DNA of 64,000 bases from Saccharomycopsis malanga (Eukaryota > Ascomycota > Saccharomycetes > Ascoideales > Saccharomycopsidaceae): positions 682,001-746,000 of the forward strand of contig CP025322.1 of the NCBI GenBank assembly GCA_004014935.1, given 5' to 3'. The notes under the pieces were generated by a model. That model ran no database searches and was not told the DNA's origin. It saw only the letters and a list, made by a program, of their open reading frames with translations. Positions 41,224 through 49,732 of this stretch are shown here, piece by piece. A program made the translations under genes and the position numbers. Positions within the stretch are counted from its first letter, which is position 1, and every line of letters starts with the position of its first letter.

Positions 41224-42111
41224 TCATACGGCACTATAACCACCTCTTGAAGCATTGCTGCCAAACAATCTTTCGCCTACTTCTTTAAGAAAACCGGGAA
41301 CACTTTTTCCAACGTCTACCAAGACTGCAGTGACTTCGTCAATCAATTCACTGATATTGAAAGGACCAGAGCCCCTTCTCGCTACGATTAATGAAACTAT
41401 ACCAATGACATAGACGGCACCTACTATGACGAAAAAGTTGAAGATAAATTTGAAGAAACCGAAACTAGAAGAAGAAGATTTTTTATCCTTATCGGAATCT
41501 GGTTCTTTCTTGTCATCATCTGGCTTTTTACCAGATTTGTCGGCACATAATGAGGAGGAATACCAATTCACTTCTAAATGAGAGTTATCCCATGATTTTA
41601 TTTTAATATTATCCTTATCATTTTGTTTGTCATCAGAGATGCTTTTATCGCAAATGAAATTTACATCACTTGAAATAGATTTTTTACCCCAGTTAGCGCC
41701 ACTAAGTTTTATATTAATTGCAGTAGTGATTTCATCTTTCTTATCGCTATTCTTGTATTCTTTATTGATATTATATTCAGGGTTCAATGAATTTGAGAAA
41801 GAAATTACCTCTGTCTTTAATGGTTCTGACCCTGGAACAGATAAATACTTGATACCACAAATTTGCGAATCATCAGGACATTCTGCCAAAAGCTTTTCAA
41901 ATTCCTTATTATCAGAACTTTTGATTGGTCCGCACACATTGAAAAACCAGGTAAGATTTGATTCTGAAGGCCATGCTTGTTCAACAATTGATATACTATG
42001 TAAGCCTTTCAAGACATCGAAATTGAACTCTGCCAACTTGTCGTTGCCGCAATCAAAAGCAGTGATTACAGTAGCAAGCAAAGCACAAAGGAAAACCAAT
42101 GAGTTGAACAT
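41224..42111 (-). CDS. ATG27: Autophagy membrane protein of the Atg9 pathway
   Basis: A 295-residue type I membrane protein that cycles between Golgi, endosomes and vacuole and supports delivery of Atg9 vesicles. A signal peptide (MFNSLVFLCALLATVITAFDC) is followed by a luminal mannose-6-phosphate-receptor-like domain with cysteines (DCGND, NVCGP, ECPDDSQICG, FICDK, SSLCAD). A Lys/Asp/Ser-rich stalk precedes a transmembrane segment near residue 230, and the cytosolic tail ends YSAV, the tyrosine sorting motif known in Atg27. Start at ATG 42111; the open frame reaches four codons farther only with TTG. It is divergent from DAP1. Confidence 0.92.
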   Translation of the reverse strand: MFNSLVFLCALLATVITAFDCGNDKLAEFNFDVLKGLHSISIVEQAWPSESNLTWFFNVCGPIKSSDNKEFEKLLAECPDDSQICGIKYLSVPGSEPLKTEVISFSNSLNPEYNINKEYKNSDKKDEITTAINIKLSGANWGKKSISSDVNFICDKSISDDKQNDKDNIKIKSWDNSHLEVNWYSSSLCADKSGKKPDDDKKEPDSDKDKKSSSSSFGFFKFIFNFFVIVGAVYVIGIVSLIVARRGSGPFNISELIDEVTAVLVDVGKSVPGFLKEVGERLFGSNASRGGYSAV

Positions 42112-42603
42112 TATGCTATTCAAGTTGCTTACGTTGTTGATACTACAGTTCTACTTCCTCAGCACTATCACTTACTCTCTTCAAGTTCTTTTATCTTTCA
42201 TGTCGGGTCACATGTCTTTAAAACTATATAACCTGTTAATGGCTTGCAAGTCGGTAAAATATATTTACAGCGTATGCCCTATTTGAGTGAAAATGAAGTA
42301 ATAAATGAGTATGAAAAGGATTGAAAATTATAATTTACTAGATTTGTCACCTTTAATCAGTTATATAAGCAGCGCCTGATGGTGCTTAGAAAAAACCATA
42401 CGATTGGTACCTGCAAGTATCAGCAGACTATCGCAGTGCCATCGTATAGCGTAATGAGGATGCTGAATTCATTCTCTTGAGCGCTTAGTCGTGCTATATA
42501 CACTTTAAATTTGAAGATTTTGTAGCAAATCATTGTTCTTGACTGAACAAGAAGGTATCAAAGGTTATCAACAGTTTGAGTTACCAGAATAGCATTTATC
42601 ATA
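42112..42603. promoter_or_regulatory. ATG27-DAP1 divergent promoter with sterol-response-like sites
   Basis: TCGTATA at 42442-42448 is a full match to the Upc2/Ecm22 sterol response element core, 156 bp upstream of DAP1, and CATACGA at 42397-42403 is a second, inverted, near-match. Dap1 supports cytochrome P450 steps of ergosterol synthesis, so the sites fit the gene. Function is inferred. Confidence 0.5.
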
Positions 42604-43080
42604 ATGAACAATATTGTCCTCGCGGTACTTTTGCTTATAACCGTTTATATTATTAAGATAACGTTATTTCCTTCTTACCAGCAAAACCCACACTTGCAAG
42701 GGAAAGCAAAAGGTAAACAGGCCGACAAACCACCTAAAAAGAAGCCTATTGTGGAAGGCGATTTCACCCCTCGTCGGTTGTCGGCTTTCAATGGTCATGA
42801 TGAAAAGGAAATTTTTATTGCAGTGAAAGGAAAGGTTTATGACTGTTCTGCTGCAAGAACGTTTTATGGACCAAGTGGTCCTTATTCCAATTTTGCTGGC
42901 CATGATGCATCCAGAGGCTTGGCTAAAAATTCGTTTGAATTTGATGTCATCAGAAGTTTTGATGAACCAATTGACGATTTGGCAGACTTGACGCCTGAAG
43001 AACAAAAGGCTTTGGACGATTGGGAGTCTTTATTTGTCAGAAAGTATCCAGTGGTTGGAAAACTTGTTCCAGAGTTGTAG
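42604..43080 (+). CDS. DAP1: Heme-binding membrane progesterone receptor-type protein
   Basis: A 158-residue protein of the cytochrome b5-like MAPR family that binds heme and sustains Erg11 and other P450 enzymes in sterol synthesis. An N-terminal membrane anchor ([17 protein letters not shown]) is followed by a basic linker and the MAPR domain: [37 protein letters not shown] with the heme-ligand tyrosine, and [13 protein letters not shown]. Length agrees with S. cerevisiae Dap1 (152). MRPL40 and SPT14 follow on the same chromosome, as in S. cerevisiae. Confidence 0.95.
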   Translation: MNNIVLAVLLLITVYIIKITLFPSYQQNPHLQGKAKGKQADKPPKKKPIVEGDFTPRRLSAFNGHDEKEIFIAVKGKVYDCSAARTFYGPSGPYSNFAGHDASRGLAKNSFEFDVIRSFDEPIDDLADLTPEEQKALDDWESLFVRKYPVVGKLVPEL

Positions 43081-43650
43081 CTGCTGAATGCTTCTGGTTA
43101 TTTACTAGTATGGCACCAATATAAAATGTTATATAATCTTACCTGCCACGTAGTGACAACTATTAAGTTGACAAATCAAATTGCTTATGAACAATCAAAC
43201 TTTTTTTGAGCTATAAAGTTGCATAAAGCTTTTTTACATTTAAGTTGAACAGTCATAGTACGAATACCTAGTCTAGTAGAGATTTCTGTACCTGCTTTTT
43301 TTCCCCTTTTTCTTTAAACTGCGAAAAAGCCTTTTAAATACTACTTGACGGCATCTCTTTTCTGTAGTAGGTGGTTTATTTTTTCTTAAAATTGTTTTGT
43401 AAAATCTTATAGAAATCATTACAGCGTCTACGTTGTGAATTTATGTACAAGAAGCTAAATGGTTTAATGTTTGATGAAGTAAAAATTCTTGCATTGTAAA
43501 TTTGAAATAATGTTCAAACAGACATGTATGCTATTGGTCATCCTGGGTAAATAACGAATATATACTGACCTAAGACTAGAAATCGGTCACTATCATATTC
43601 TATTAAAATGTTTGGAATCTTAGGAAACTAATATATACTAAAGCATTGCA
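43081..43650. other. Intergenic region between DAP1 and SINE copy B
   Basis: About 570 bp, AT-rich; holds the DAP1 3' end and no gene that I can see. Confidence 0.35.
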
Positions 43651-43665
43651 TTATAGTGCTACCTG
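43651..43665 (+). repeat. Target-site duplication, left copy, SINE copy B
   Basis: TTATAGTGCTACCTG, repeated exactly at 43906-43920. Confidence 0.9.
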
Positions 43666-43854
43666 CGACTGCTGGGCAGGATAATTTAGCAAATAGTGCT
43701 TTCGGAGAAGAGCAGAAAACCTAACAGACTCAAGGGTGAGTCTACTATGATCAACAGGACAGGATTGGGTTTTCCTCACTGGGTTTTACCAAATAGCTTT
43801 AGACGTAGCGCGCAAATGCGAAACAGATATTTACTGGGCTCGAAATATAAGATA

Positions 43855-43905
<51 letters not shown>
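43666..43905 (+). mobile_element. tRNA-derived SINE-like element, copy B (short form)
   Basis: A 240-bp insertion between perfect 15-bp direct repeats. It starts CGACTGCTGGGCAGGAT, then a degenerate A-box region, the family block CTTTCGGAGAAGAG, CCTAACAG, and a decayed B-box region (GGGTGAGTCTAC). The spacer found in copies A and D is missing, as in copy C. The 3' domain GGGTTTTCC ... TTTTACC ... CTTTAGACGTAGCGCG ... TTACTGGGCTCGAAATATAAG leads into a pure TTA repeat from 43858. The tail overlaps the start of the right-hand duplication by one unit. It lies 390 bp upstream of MRPL40. Any long open frame here reads poly-leucine from the TTA run and is not a gene. Confidence 0.85.

Positions 43906-43908
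<3 letters not shown>
43858..43908 (+). repeat. TTA trinucleotide tail (about 17 units)
   Basis: An uninterrupted TTA run that forms the 3' tail of SINE copy B. Its purity contrasts with the interrupted tails of copies A and C and suggests either recent insertion or later microsatellite growth. Confidence 0.9.
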
Positions 43909-43910
<2 letters not shown>

Positions 43911-43920
43911 GTGCTACCTG
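43906..43920 (+). repeat. Target-site duplication, right copy, SINE copy B
   Basis: TTATAGTGCTACCTG, identical to 43651-43665. Confidence 0.9.
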
Positions 43921-44307
43921 CTCCTATAGTCAACCTTATACAAGATGTCTTGCGACATCATCATTTTGTTTCGTTAGGAACACTTTGGAATTCTATTTTT
44001 ATAGCCTGCTCATTAATCTGTCCAGAACCTGCCGTTATCTTAAACTACTTTATAAACTTATATTTGGGTAAAATAGAAATCTAATACTATTCTTATTATA
44101 TTATTATTGGGTACCCCAGCTATCTTTACTTAGGTTACTATCCTTATAAACATTCATATTACCCTCCCGTGAATTTGGCCTGAAAAAATTCACGAAAAAT
44201 GTTTTGTATGGTGAAAAATGCCGGTGATATGTGGTGAAGCATTATAGATAGTAAAAATATTTAACCAGTGACGGTTTCTACACAAAAGGTATACAGTACG
44301 TTTCAAA
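43921..44307. promoter_or_regulatory. MRPL40 promoter with a perfect inverted repeat
   Basis: CGTGAATTT (44168-44176) and AAATTCACG (44186-44194) are perfectly inverted around a 9-base spacer, 114 bp upstream of the MRPL40 ATG. The rest is AT-rich. SINE copy B lies just upstream. Confidence 0.5.
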
Positions 44308-45183
44308 ATGTCACATTTATCAAAGGCCGGCGCCCGGTTTAAGCCCAATACGAAATCTGTACCAGAGTTTTTGAGGGCTCATTGGGTTAAGCAGGCAAAG
44401 GAGAGCGCTTTGCCATTCAGTAACGCTGAGCCAGTTCCACCAGATCAATTGTTCGAAAATTTCAAAGAATGGAAGTTTTTTGTTGGCGACAGAGTGCTTA
44501 TAACGAAGGGACCAAAAAAGGGTACCATCACTGAGGTCTCCTCGTATTCTCGGAATGAGAACAAAATAATGTTGGCAGACTCACCAAGCCGGAAAGTGGC
44601 TGTCCCAAAACCACTTTGGCAAGCGGGCACTTCTACTTATGTAGTCGAAATGCCAGAGGCAGTCAGCCCAGATGACCTTAAGTTGGTTGTCAAAATGGAA
44701 GATGAAGCCACTGGTAAAGATAAAGATGTCATCATTCACAAGTTTGAATTTCGTGGAAACCATTTCAACAAAGCTTATCAATCATATATGCCTACCAGAA
44801 TAGTCAGACATAAAGGCGAGGTCTTGTATTTGCCATGGCCGGCACCAGCTAACCCATTGACCAGATCTGCAAACGCAAATGAAGATGTTAACTCTGAAAG
44901 AACATATTTTGTGGATTCTGTTATACATAACCAGGTCCCAGCAGGTGCCCTCAGTACCATAAGAAACCCACGTAGTAAATACAGAAGAGGTGTTTTTGAA
45001 CAGAGACATTTGAACAAGTTCATTGCCCCAGAAATGCCATTATCTGAGACCAAGAAGGCTTTCTTGAAGGAAGTTAAGGCCAAGAAGAATAATACCCGGA
45101 AACCAGGTTCAGAAATTAAGGACTTTATTGGTGCCAAGGTTAAGGAATACATTGACTCACAAAAGAAAGAGTTGGGACTTTAG
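44308..45183 (+). CDS. MRPL40: Mitochondrial large-subunit ribosomal protein uL24m
   Basis: A 291-residue mitochondrial ribosomal protein. A KOW motif is at about residues 54-78 (FFVGDRVLITKGPKKGTITEV), the RNA-binding core of the uL24 family, and KPLWQAGTSTYVVEMPEAV with the long C-terminal extension matches yeast Mrpl40 (YPL173W, 297 residues). The N-terminus is basic and poor in acids, as expected for mitochondrial import. SINE copies flank the gene on both sides in opposite orientation. Confidence 0.92.
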   Translation: MSHLSKAGARFKPNTKSVPEFLRAHWVKQAKESALPFSNAEPVPPDQLFENFKEWKFFVGDRVLITKGPKKGTITEVSSYSRNENKIMLADSPSRKVAVPKPLWQAGTSTYVVEMPEAVSPDDLKLVVKMEDEATGKDKDVIIHKFEFRGNHFNKAYQSYMPTRIVRHKGEVLYLPWPAPANPLTRSANANEDVNSERTYFVDSVIHNQVPAGALSTIRNPRSKYRRGVFEQRHLNKFIAPEMPLSETKKAFLKEVKAKKNNTRKPGSEIKDFIGAKVKEYIDSQKKELGL

Positions 45184-45483
45184 TGAGGATAATTTGTGGG
45201 ACATGTACATATTAATAAATAGCATTTATATTTAGTCAGAGGTTTTTTGTCTTTAAGTGTGTTATAGATACTTGTAAGTGACTAACAGAGATAAATGGTG
45301 CATTAGACATCATCAAAAAAGCAGTGTGACTTTGAAAATGAATATTTTCAGTACAAAATTTAGATGAACGGCATGTTTGTAATATTTGTCAAGAGTAGGC
45401 AGTGATTATAGTAGCTATTGTGGTTCACGGTACCATAATAATAGGCATACAATAAGCTGCGCATTTGAGGAGATGACTTATAG
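45184..45483. other. MRPL40 3' flank
   Basis: About 300 bp of AT-rich DNA up to the duplication of SINE copy C. Nothing else is seen. Confidence 0.35.
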
Positions 45484-45496
45484 AGACAGCAGACTT
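45484..45496 (-). repeat. Target-site duplication beside the tail of SINE copy C
   Basis: AGACAGCAGACTT, matching AGACAGCAGCCTT at 45705-45717 with one mismatch. Confidence 0.75.
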
Positions 45497-45704
45497 ATCA
45501 TCATAATAATAATATCTTATAGTTTGAGCCCAGTAAGTAACAATTTCGTGTATACACGCTAGGTTTAAAGGGCCTTGGTAAAACACAGTAGGGAAAACCC
45601 AATCATATCCTCTTGATCATAATAGACTCACCATTGATCCTGTTAGGTCTTTTTCTCTTCTCCGAAAGCACTAGCTAGCCGTTGAACTATCCTGTCCAGC
45701 AGCT
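45497..45704 (-). mobile_element. tRNA-derived SINE-like element, copy C (short form)
   Basis: A 208-bp insertion on the minus strand between 13-bp direct repeats with one mismatch. Read 5' to 3' it begins AGCTGCTGGACAGGAT, has a good A-box TAGTTCAACGG (plus-strand 45679-45689), CTTTCGGAGAAGAG, GACCTAACAGG, and lacks the B-box and the spacer in the same way as copy B. The 3' domain ends TTACTGGGCTCAAACTATAAG and the tail is an interrupted TTA/TGA run. By eye it is roughly three-quarters to four-fifths identical to copy B. Confidence 0.8.
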
Positions 45705-45717
45705 AGACAGCAGCCTT
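45705..45717 (-). repeat. Target-site duplication beside the head of SINE copy C
   Basis: AGACAGCAGCCTT, one base different from 45484-45496. Confidence 0.75.
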
Positions 45718-46166
45718 GAAAACAAATAAAAAGAATGGGAAATAAAATTGACGAAAATGGGAACAGATCAACAGTAAGTTACAAGCTTCCACTCTGTATA
45801 CATTTAGTATTGAAAACGTGCTGGGTGATGCCCAGTATGCCATGACTATCTTTCCCTTAAACATTCTACAGGTCAGGAGAAATCGCTAAGACAGCTCATT
45901 GTACAATTTCAAGGAACCTGTTTTCAACCAAATTCAGAAGTGTAAATGTAGCGAGACTTTGGGTCTTCAAATTAAATTCGAAATTGGACGCTTTACCGTA
46001 AGGCTTTTTTCTTTCTAAAAATCCATAGCATTGGGCTAGTGAGCCAGAACCCTTTCCTGCTTACAACTTAAAAAATGTTAAGAAACAGAAAATCAGTAGT
46101 AATATACAAAAGATAGTCTAAAATTAAATTTGAAGAAGAAAGAAAAGCAATACTTTTAATGTCAAC
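45718..46166. other. Intergenic region between SINE copy C and CDC31
   Basis: About 450 bp of AT-rich DNA with the CDC31 3' flank. No gene is seen. Confidence 0.35.
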
Positions 46167-46727
46167 TTAATTTTCGGTACAGATCTTGATGAATTCTTCC
46201 TCATTTATTTCTCCATCTTCGTCTAAATCAAATTCATTTATCATTGCCCTGAGTTCATCATCGCTCAAATTCTCACCCAATTCTTTACTGACTCTCCGAA
46301 GGTTTCTGAGACTAATTTTCCCAGTTCCATCTTCGTCAAACAATTTAAATGCTCTTTTAATCTCATCAAGAGGGTTTCTTTCCAAAATTTTCAATCCCAT
46401 TACCGTGAAAAAATCAGTATATTTGATAAGGTTGTTATCATCAGCATCGTATTCTTTGATAATTGCCAATATTTCTGATTTGCTTAGTTCAAACCCAAGA
46501 GCACGCATTGCTACTTTACATTCATGAAAATCAAGATATCCATCGTTATTCATATCAAACAAATGAAAAGCTTCTCTAATTTCTTGCTTTTGTTCCTCCA
46601 ATAGCTGTGATTCTAGGTTTATTGTTGTAGAGGATATGGAATTTGACCCCGTTGGATCAAGCGCCGATTTGTTGGGTTTTGAGCTTAATAGCCCACCTTG
46701 GGACTGTCTGAGATGTGATGCACTCAT
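46167..46727 (-). CDS. CDC31: Centrin of the spindle pole body
   Basis: A 186-residue calcium-binding protein needed for spindle pole body duplication; it also takes part in nuclear pore mRNA export. Four EF-hands are visible: [12 protein letters not shown], a degenerate second hand ([13 protein letters not shown]), [13 protein letters not shown] and [13 protein letters not shown]. The linker and helix [14 protein letters not shown] match yeast Cdc31 (161). The first 45 residues, rich in Ser, Gln and Asn, are an extension relative to S. cerevisiae. Calmodulin is excluded by the length and by the [16 protein letters not shown] segment. Confidence 0.95.
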   Translation of the reverse strand: MSASHLRQSQGGLLSSKPNKSALDPTGSNSISSTTINLESQLLEEQKQEIREAFHLFDMNNDGYLDFHECKVAMRALGFELSKSEILAIIKEYDADDNNLIKYTDFFTVMGLKILERNPLDEIKRAFKLFDEDGTGKISLRNLRRVSKELGENLSDDELRAMINEFDLDEDGEINEEEFIKICTEN

Positions 46728-47285
46728 AGGATAGAAGATTTTTATATTGTGTTTATTGCAATATAAAATATGATTGGTCGAGTTGATGCAACTGTTTATT
46801 ATCTAATGTTCAACATGTACAGGCGCCAAGATTTTGGAAAATGCTTTTAATTAATCTTACTATGGTTATCTTATTTACACTGTTAACGCGTAATAGATGT
46901 TGTAAAGTCAGTATTTGTTCATAGAAAGACGTGCATGGAGGGTAAGCGTAGTTTTCAGCATACATATACGTACATGTGCGTTCAACATGAACCAAGTCCA
47001 CTATGCGCCATAATAGGGATATAACCACTTTAATATTAAAGAGTAAAAGTAAATCGATGAAAGATTGGTGTTAAATGGCTTTGGTAGCTCTCATAATATA
47101 ACATCTTATTCTGTGACATTGACGTATTGGAATCACCATGTCTCTGGATTAAATTTAATACATCCAATTATGCCTTTTGTGTGGGAAATGTATGAATTAT
47201 CTCTGCCATAATTAACTTACAATAATCAAATTATTTTTATTGAAAAACTAAGAAAGCTTATTACAAAATAATTAATCTATCAAAA
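46728..47285. other. CDC31 promoter and flank of SINE copy D
   Basis: About 560 bp, AT-rich. TTAGTTTTTCAAT (minus strand, about 47240-47252) is a weak candidate for a decayed duplication of copy D. No gene is seen. Confidence 0.35.
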
Positions 47286-47595
47286 AAAAATTAATATTAT
47301 ATATTTCGAGCCCAGTACATATCAGTTCGGTATATACGCGCTATGTCTAAAGGAACTTGGTAAAGCTCAAACATGTCCTGTTGGTTATAATTTTCTTACT
47401 TAATATATTGGAAAGTAAGCAGTTATTGACCTAGGTCGTGCTCTAGATAGTTGTACTTGCCTTTGAAATCACGTTCAGCATCGTAAACAGCAGCGAGTAA
47501 AAGTGTCATCTTGGGAATCGAACCCGTGTTCCTGTTAGGTCTTGTTTTTCTCTTCTCCGAGAGCACTGACCACTGGGCCAAATGGCCCAGTGGCT
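47286..47595 (-). mobile_element. tRNA-derived SINE-like element, copy D (long form, intact A and B boxes)
   Basis: About 310 bp on the minus strand. Read 5' to 3' it begins AGCCACTGGGCC, then a perfect A-box TGGCCCAGTGG (plus 47570-47580), GCTCTCGGAGAAGAG, GACCTAACAGG and a perfect B-box GGTTCGATTCC (plus 47514-47524). The boxes are 45 bases apart, within the range of tRNAs with a long variable arm. A spacer shared with copy A (CTTTTACTCGCTGC) precedes the common 3' domain, ending TACTGGGCTCGAAATATATAA. No clear target duplication is present. The arms of a tRNA cloverleaf pair only in part, so it is not a working tRNA gene. It lies just past the SPT14 3' end. Confidence 0.75.
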
Positions 47596-47705
47596 TTTGA
47601 AACACTATTACTAAAAAAAATGTATGACAAATTATGATCATTCAAAAGACTGATAACAGCAGCAGTTTTTGATTTGATAAAATTCACCAATGAGAATAAT
47701 ATCCA

Positions 47706-49031
47706 CTACAAAAGTGAAGGCTTTTCGCCCTTTTTGGGCCAATGTCTGGCTCTATCAATATTTTCTCTAGGAAACCAAAACTCCAAAAACCAATAGATGA
47801 AAATGTCCACCACCATACATAATAGATACAATTTGCCTGCCCAGGGGCCCTTGACGTAAAGTTTTTTTATTTTAGTTACCAACGGCTTATTTAGCTTTTT
47901 TAAATCCAAATGGTTGTATACGTTTTCTGTACGTTTTGCTACGTCCATCCAGTCATAAAGCTTACTTATTTCATCATGGAAACTTGACGTGCTTACCTTT
48001 TTAGACTCTATTAAATCAATAGCTGTAAGTGTGTTTTTAGTGAGCGACTCTACAGAAGGATTAGCAAAGACGGTCATATGATTGGGAAGCACTTCTACAA
48101 TGCCTCCTACACGTGTGGTGACCACCAAAAGGCCGCAACTAGCTGCTTCAACAAGAACAGTACCAAATGCCTCTGTCAATGAAGCATGCAAATAAATGTC
48201 TCCTTGCACCATGATGTCACGTACTTCTTCATGCTTGATGCTTCCTATAAGCTTTACACGGTCCTGTAAACGATGAGTTTCAATCATTTGATCCAAGTCT
48301 ATAAAGCGGGGACCATCGCCTGCTATGAGAAATTCCACTTTTTTGTTTTGTTCGCAAATTCTAGGAATGATTGCATTCAAAAGATCTGCACCTTTGTTTG
48401 GGAAAAGCCGCGATATCACCACAATAGTGATCTTGTCTAGCTTTTTATTAGGATTTAGCTGTTTTTCACTTGGGCGGAAGTCTTCGGAGACCACCGCATT
48501 CGGTATAACTGATACCATAAGAGGATCCACCGATGCTCTTAGCACAGTGTTCTCTTTGCAAGTATGAGACACACATATGACATGTCCCACATCGGCAAGA
48601 GTAAACTTGAGAACTTTATTACCGAGAATAGAGCCTGCATCGGCAAAGCCAAATAGGGAATGGTCCGTGAAACAGGTCTTCATACCCATAGTACGAGCAT
48701 GGAATATTGCCTCGTGACAAAGCGAACTGAGTGAACCATGGCCATGAACAATTTCGATATTCTCCCTAATAAAAATGTTTCGTAATATAGGAAATGCTGA
48801 AAATACAGTAGGGAAAGTAGATTCTCGATACAACACAAAAAAAGGAACATAATAAACCTTGAGCCCGTTGGTAAGAGTCCTTATCCCAGTACGAGATCCA
48901 TAGTCATGTGTAATAATCACCACTGAATGCCCAAGTTGAATAAGCTTCTGTGAAAGATGGTATACGTGCAATTCTACCCCTCCGGGCTGCGGATAAAAAA
49001 AGTCCGATATCATTGCAATATTGTAAGGCAT
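47706..49031 (-). CDS. SPT14: GPI-GlcNAc transferase catalytic subunit (PIG-A)
   Basis: A 441-residue ER membrane enzyme that adds GlcNAc from UDP-GlcNAc to phosphatidylinositol, the first step of GPI-anchor synthesis. It is a GT4-type glycosyltransferase: [20 protein letters not shown] at the N-terminus, [13 protein letters not shown], the donor-binding [14 protein letters not shown] region, and the E-x7-E motif E287 to E295 (EAFGTVLVE). A C-terminal hydrophobic segment ([19 protein letters not shown]) anchors it in the ER. Length fits yeast Spt14/Gpi3 (452). Its neighbours DAP1 and MRPL40 are those of S. cerevisiae. Confidence 0.96.
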   Translation of the reverse strand: MPYNIAMISDFFYPQPGGVELHVYHLSQKLIQLGHSVVIITHDYGSRTGIRTLTNGLKVYYVPFFVLYRESTFPTVFSAFPILRNIFIRENIEIVHGHGSLSSLCHEAIFHARTMGMKTCFTDHSLFGFADAGSILGNKVLKFTLADVGHVICVSHTCKENTVLRASVDPLMVSVIPNAVVSEDFRPSEKQLNPNKKLDKITIVVISRLFPNKGADLLNAIIPRICEQNKKVEFLIAGDGPRFIDLDQMIETHRLQDRVKLIGSIKHEEVRDIMVQGDIYLHASLTEAFGTVLVEAASCGLLVVTTRVGGIVEVLPNHMTVFANPSVESLTKNTLTAIDLIESKKVSTSSFHDEISKLYDWMDVAKRTENVYNHLDLKKLNKPLVTKIKKLYVKGPWAGKLYLLCMVVDIFIYWFLEFWFPRENIDRARHWPKKGEKPSLL

Positions 49032-49732
49032 TGTAGCATGGGTTAATGTGTAACTTTGTTATACCTGTAATAGACTTCTAGTGGCATAATGTTGATGTTA
49101 TATACTATTTATTCACAATCACACAATTTCTTCTAAAGGCACTCGGAGATACAGATTATACCATTAATATGGGTCTATGCTGCATGTTGGGATTAGTATG
49201 TATGAGAACAGAAGGTGTCAAAACTTGTTAAATAGTGCCTGGTCACAAAGGAGAAGCTAAATAGATATAGGTGTATGGGGAAATACTGTTTATTATAAAT
49301 GGGTGCCAATAGCATCAGACAAGGTTATGTGTGCTAATAAAACTGAACTCTACAGAATACTTATAAGCATTGTCCCATAACATATTGTAAGCTCTCTTAC
49401 AGCAATTCTACAACAAAATTGTTTTAGAATAGGCTCTTATAATCTTTAAGAGAAACAATAATAACTCAAAGTTGGTAAAGAACATGGAAATCAACAACTC
49501 GTGAGACTTTGAGAACGTTTAGCCGGGTAATCCGATGATCTTCATATTTTAGTAATAGATCAAGATCTAACTAAGTCTTCTTGTGTGCTCTTGAACAAAA
49601 AAAATTCATCAGTTGATTTCTCCGACTCAGCATTTTTAATCTTTTATATCTTGACGAAAAGATCATAAGGTTGAATGGTCTTTGCCTCGCTACGTTTTGA
49701 GTGCGGGCTTCGATGGATACTGTGTTAGACAT
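49032..49732. promoter_or_regulatory. SPT14-ITT1 divergent promoter
   Basis: About 700 bp. CCGGGTAA at 49523-49530 is a perfect Reb1 site, about 205 bp upstream of ITT1. An upstream frame (ATG 49675 to TAG 49726-49728, 17 codons) ends five bases before the ITT1 ATG and is out of frame with it. Confidence 0.5.

Noticed and set aside
43696-43911. A 71-codon protein ending in poly-leucine
   Set aside because: It starts with TTG and its leucines are the TTA tail of SINE copy B.
47490-47595. A functional tRNA gene (Ser- or Leu-type) on the minus strand
   Set aside because: A- and B-boxes are perfect, but acceptor and T-stem pairing is incomplete, no clear anticodon arm forms, and the sequence continues into the shared 3' domain of the repeat family.
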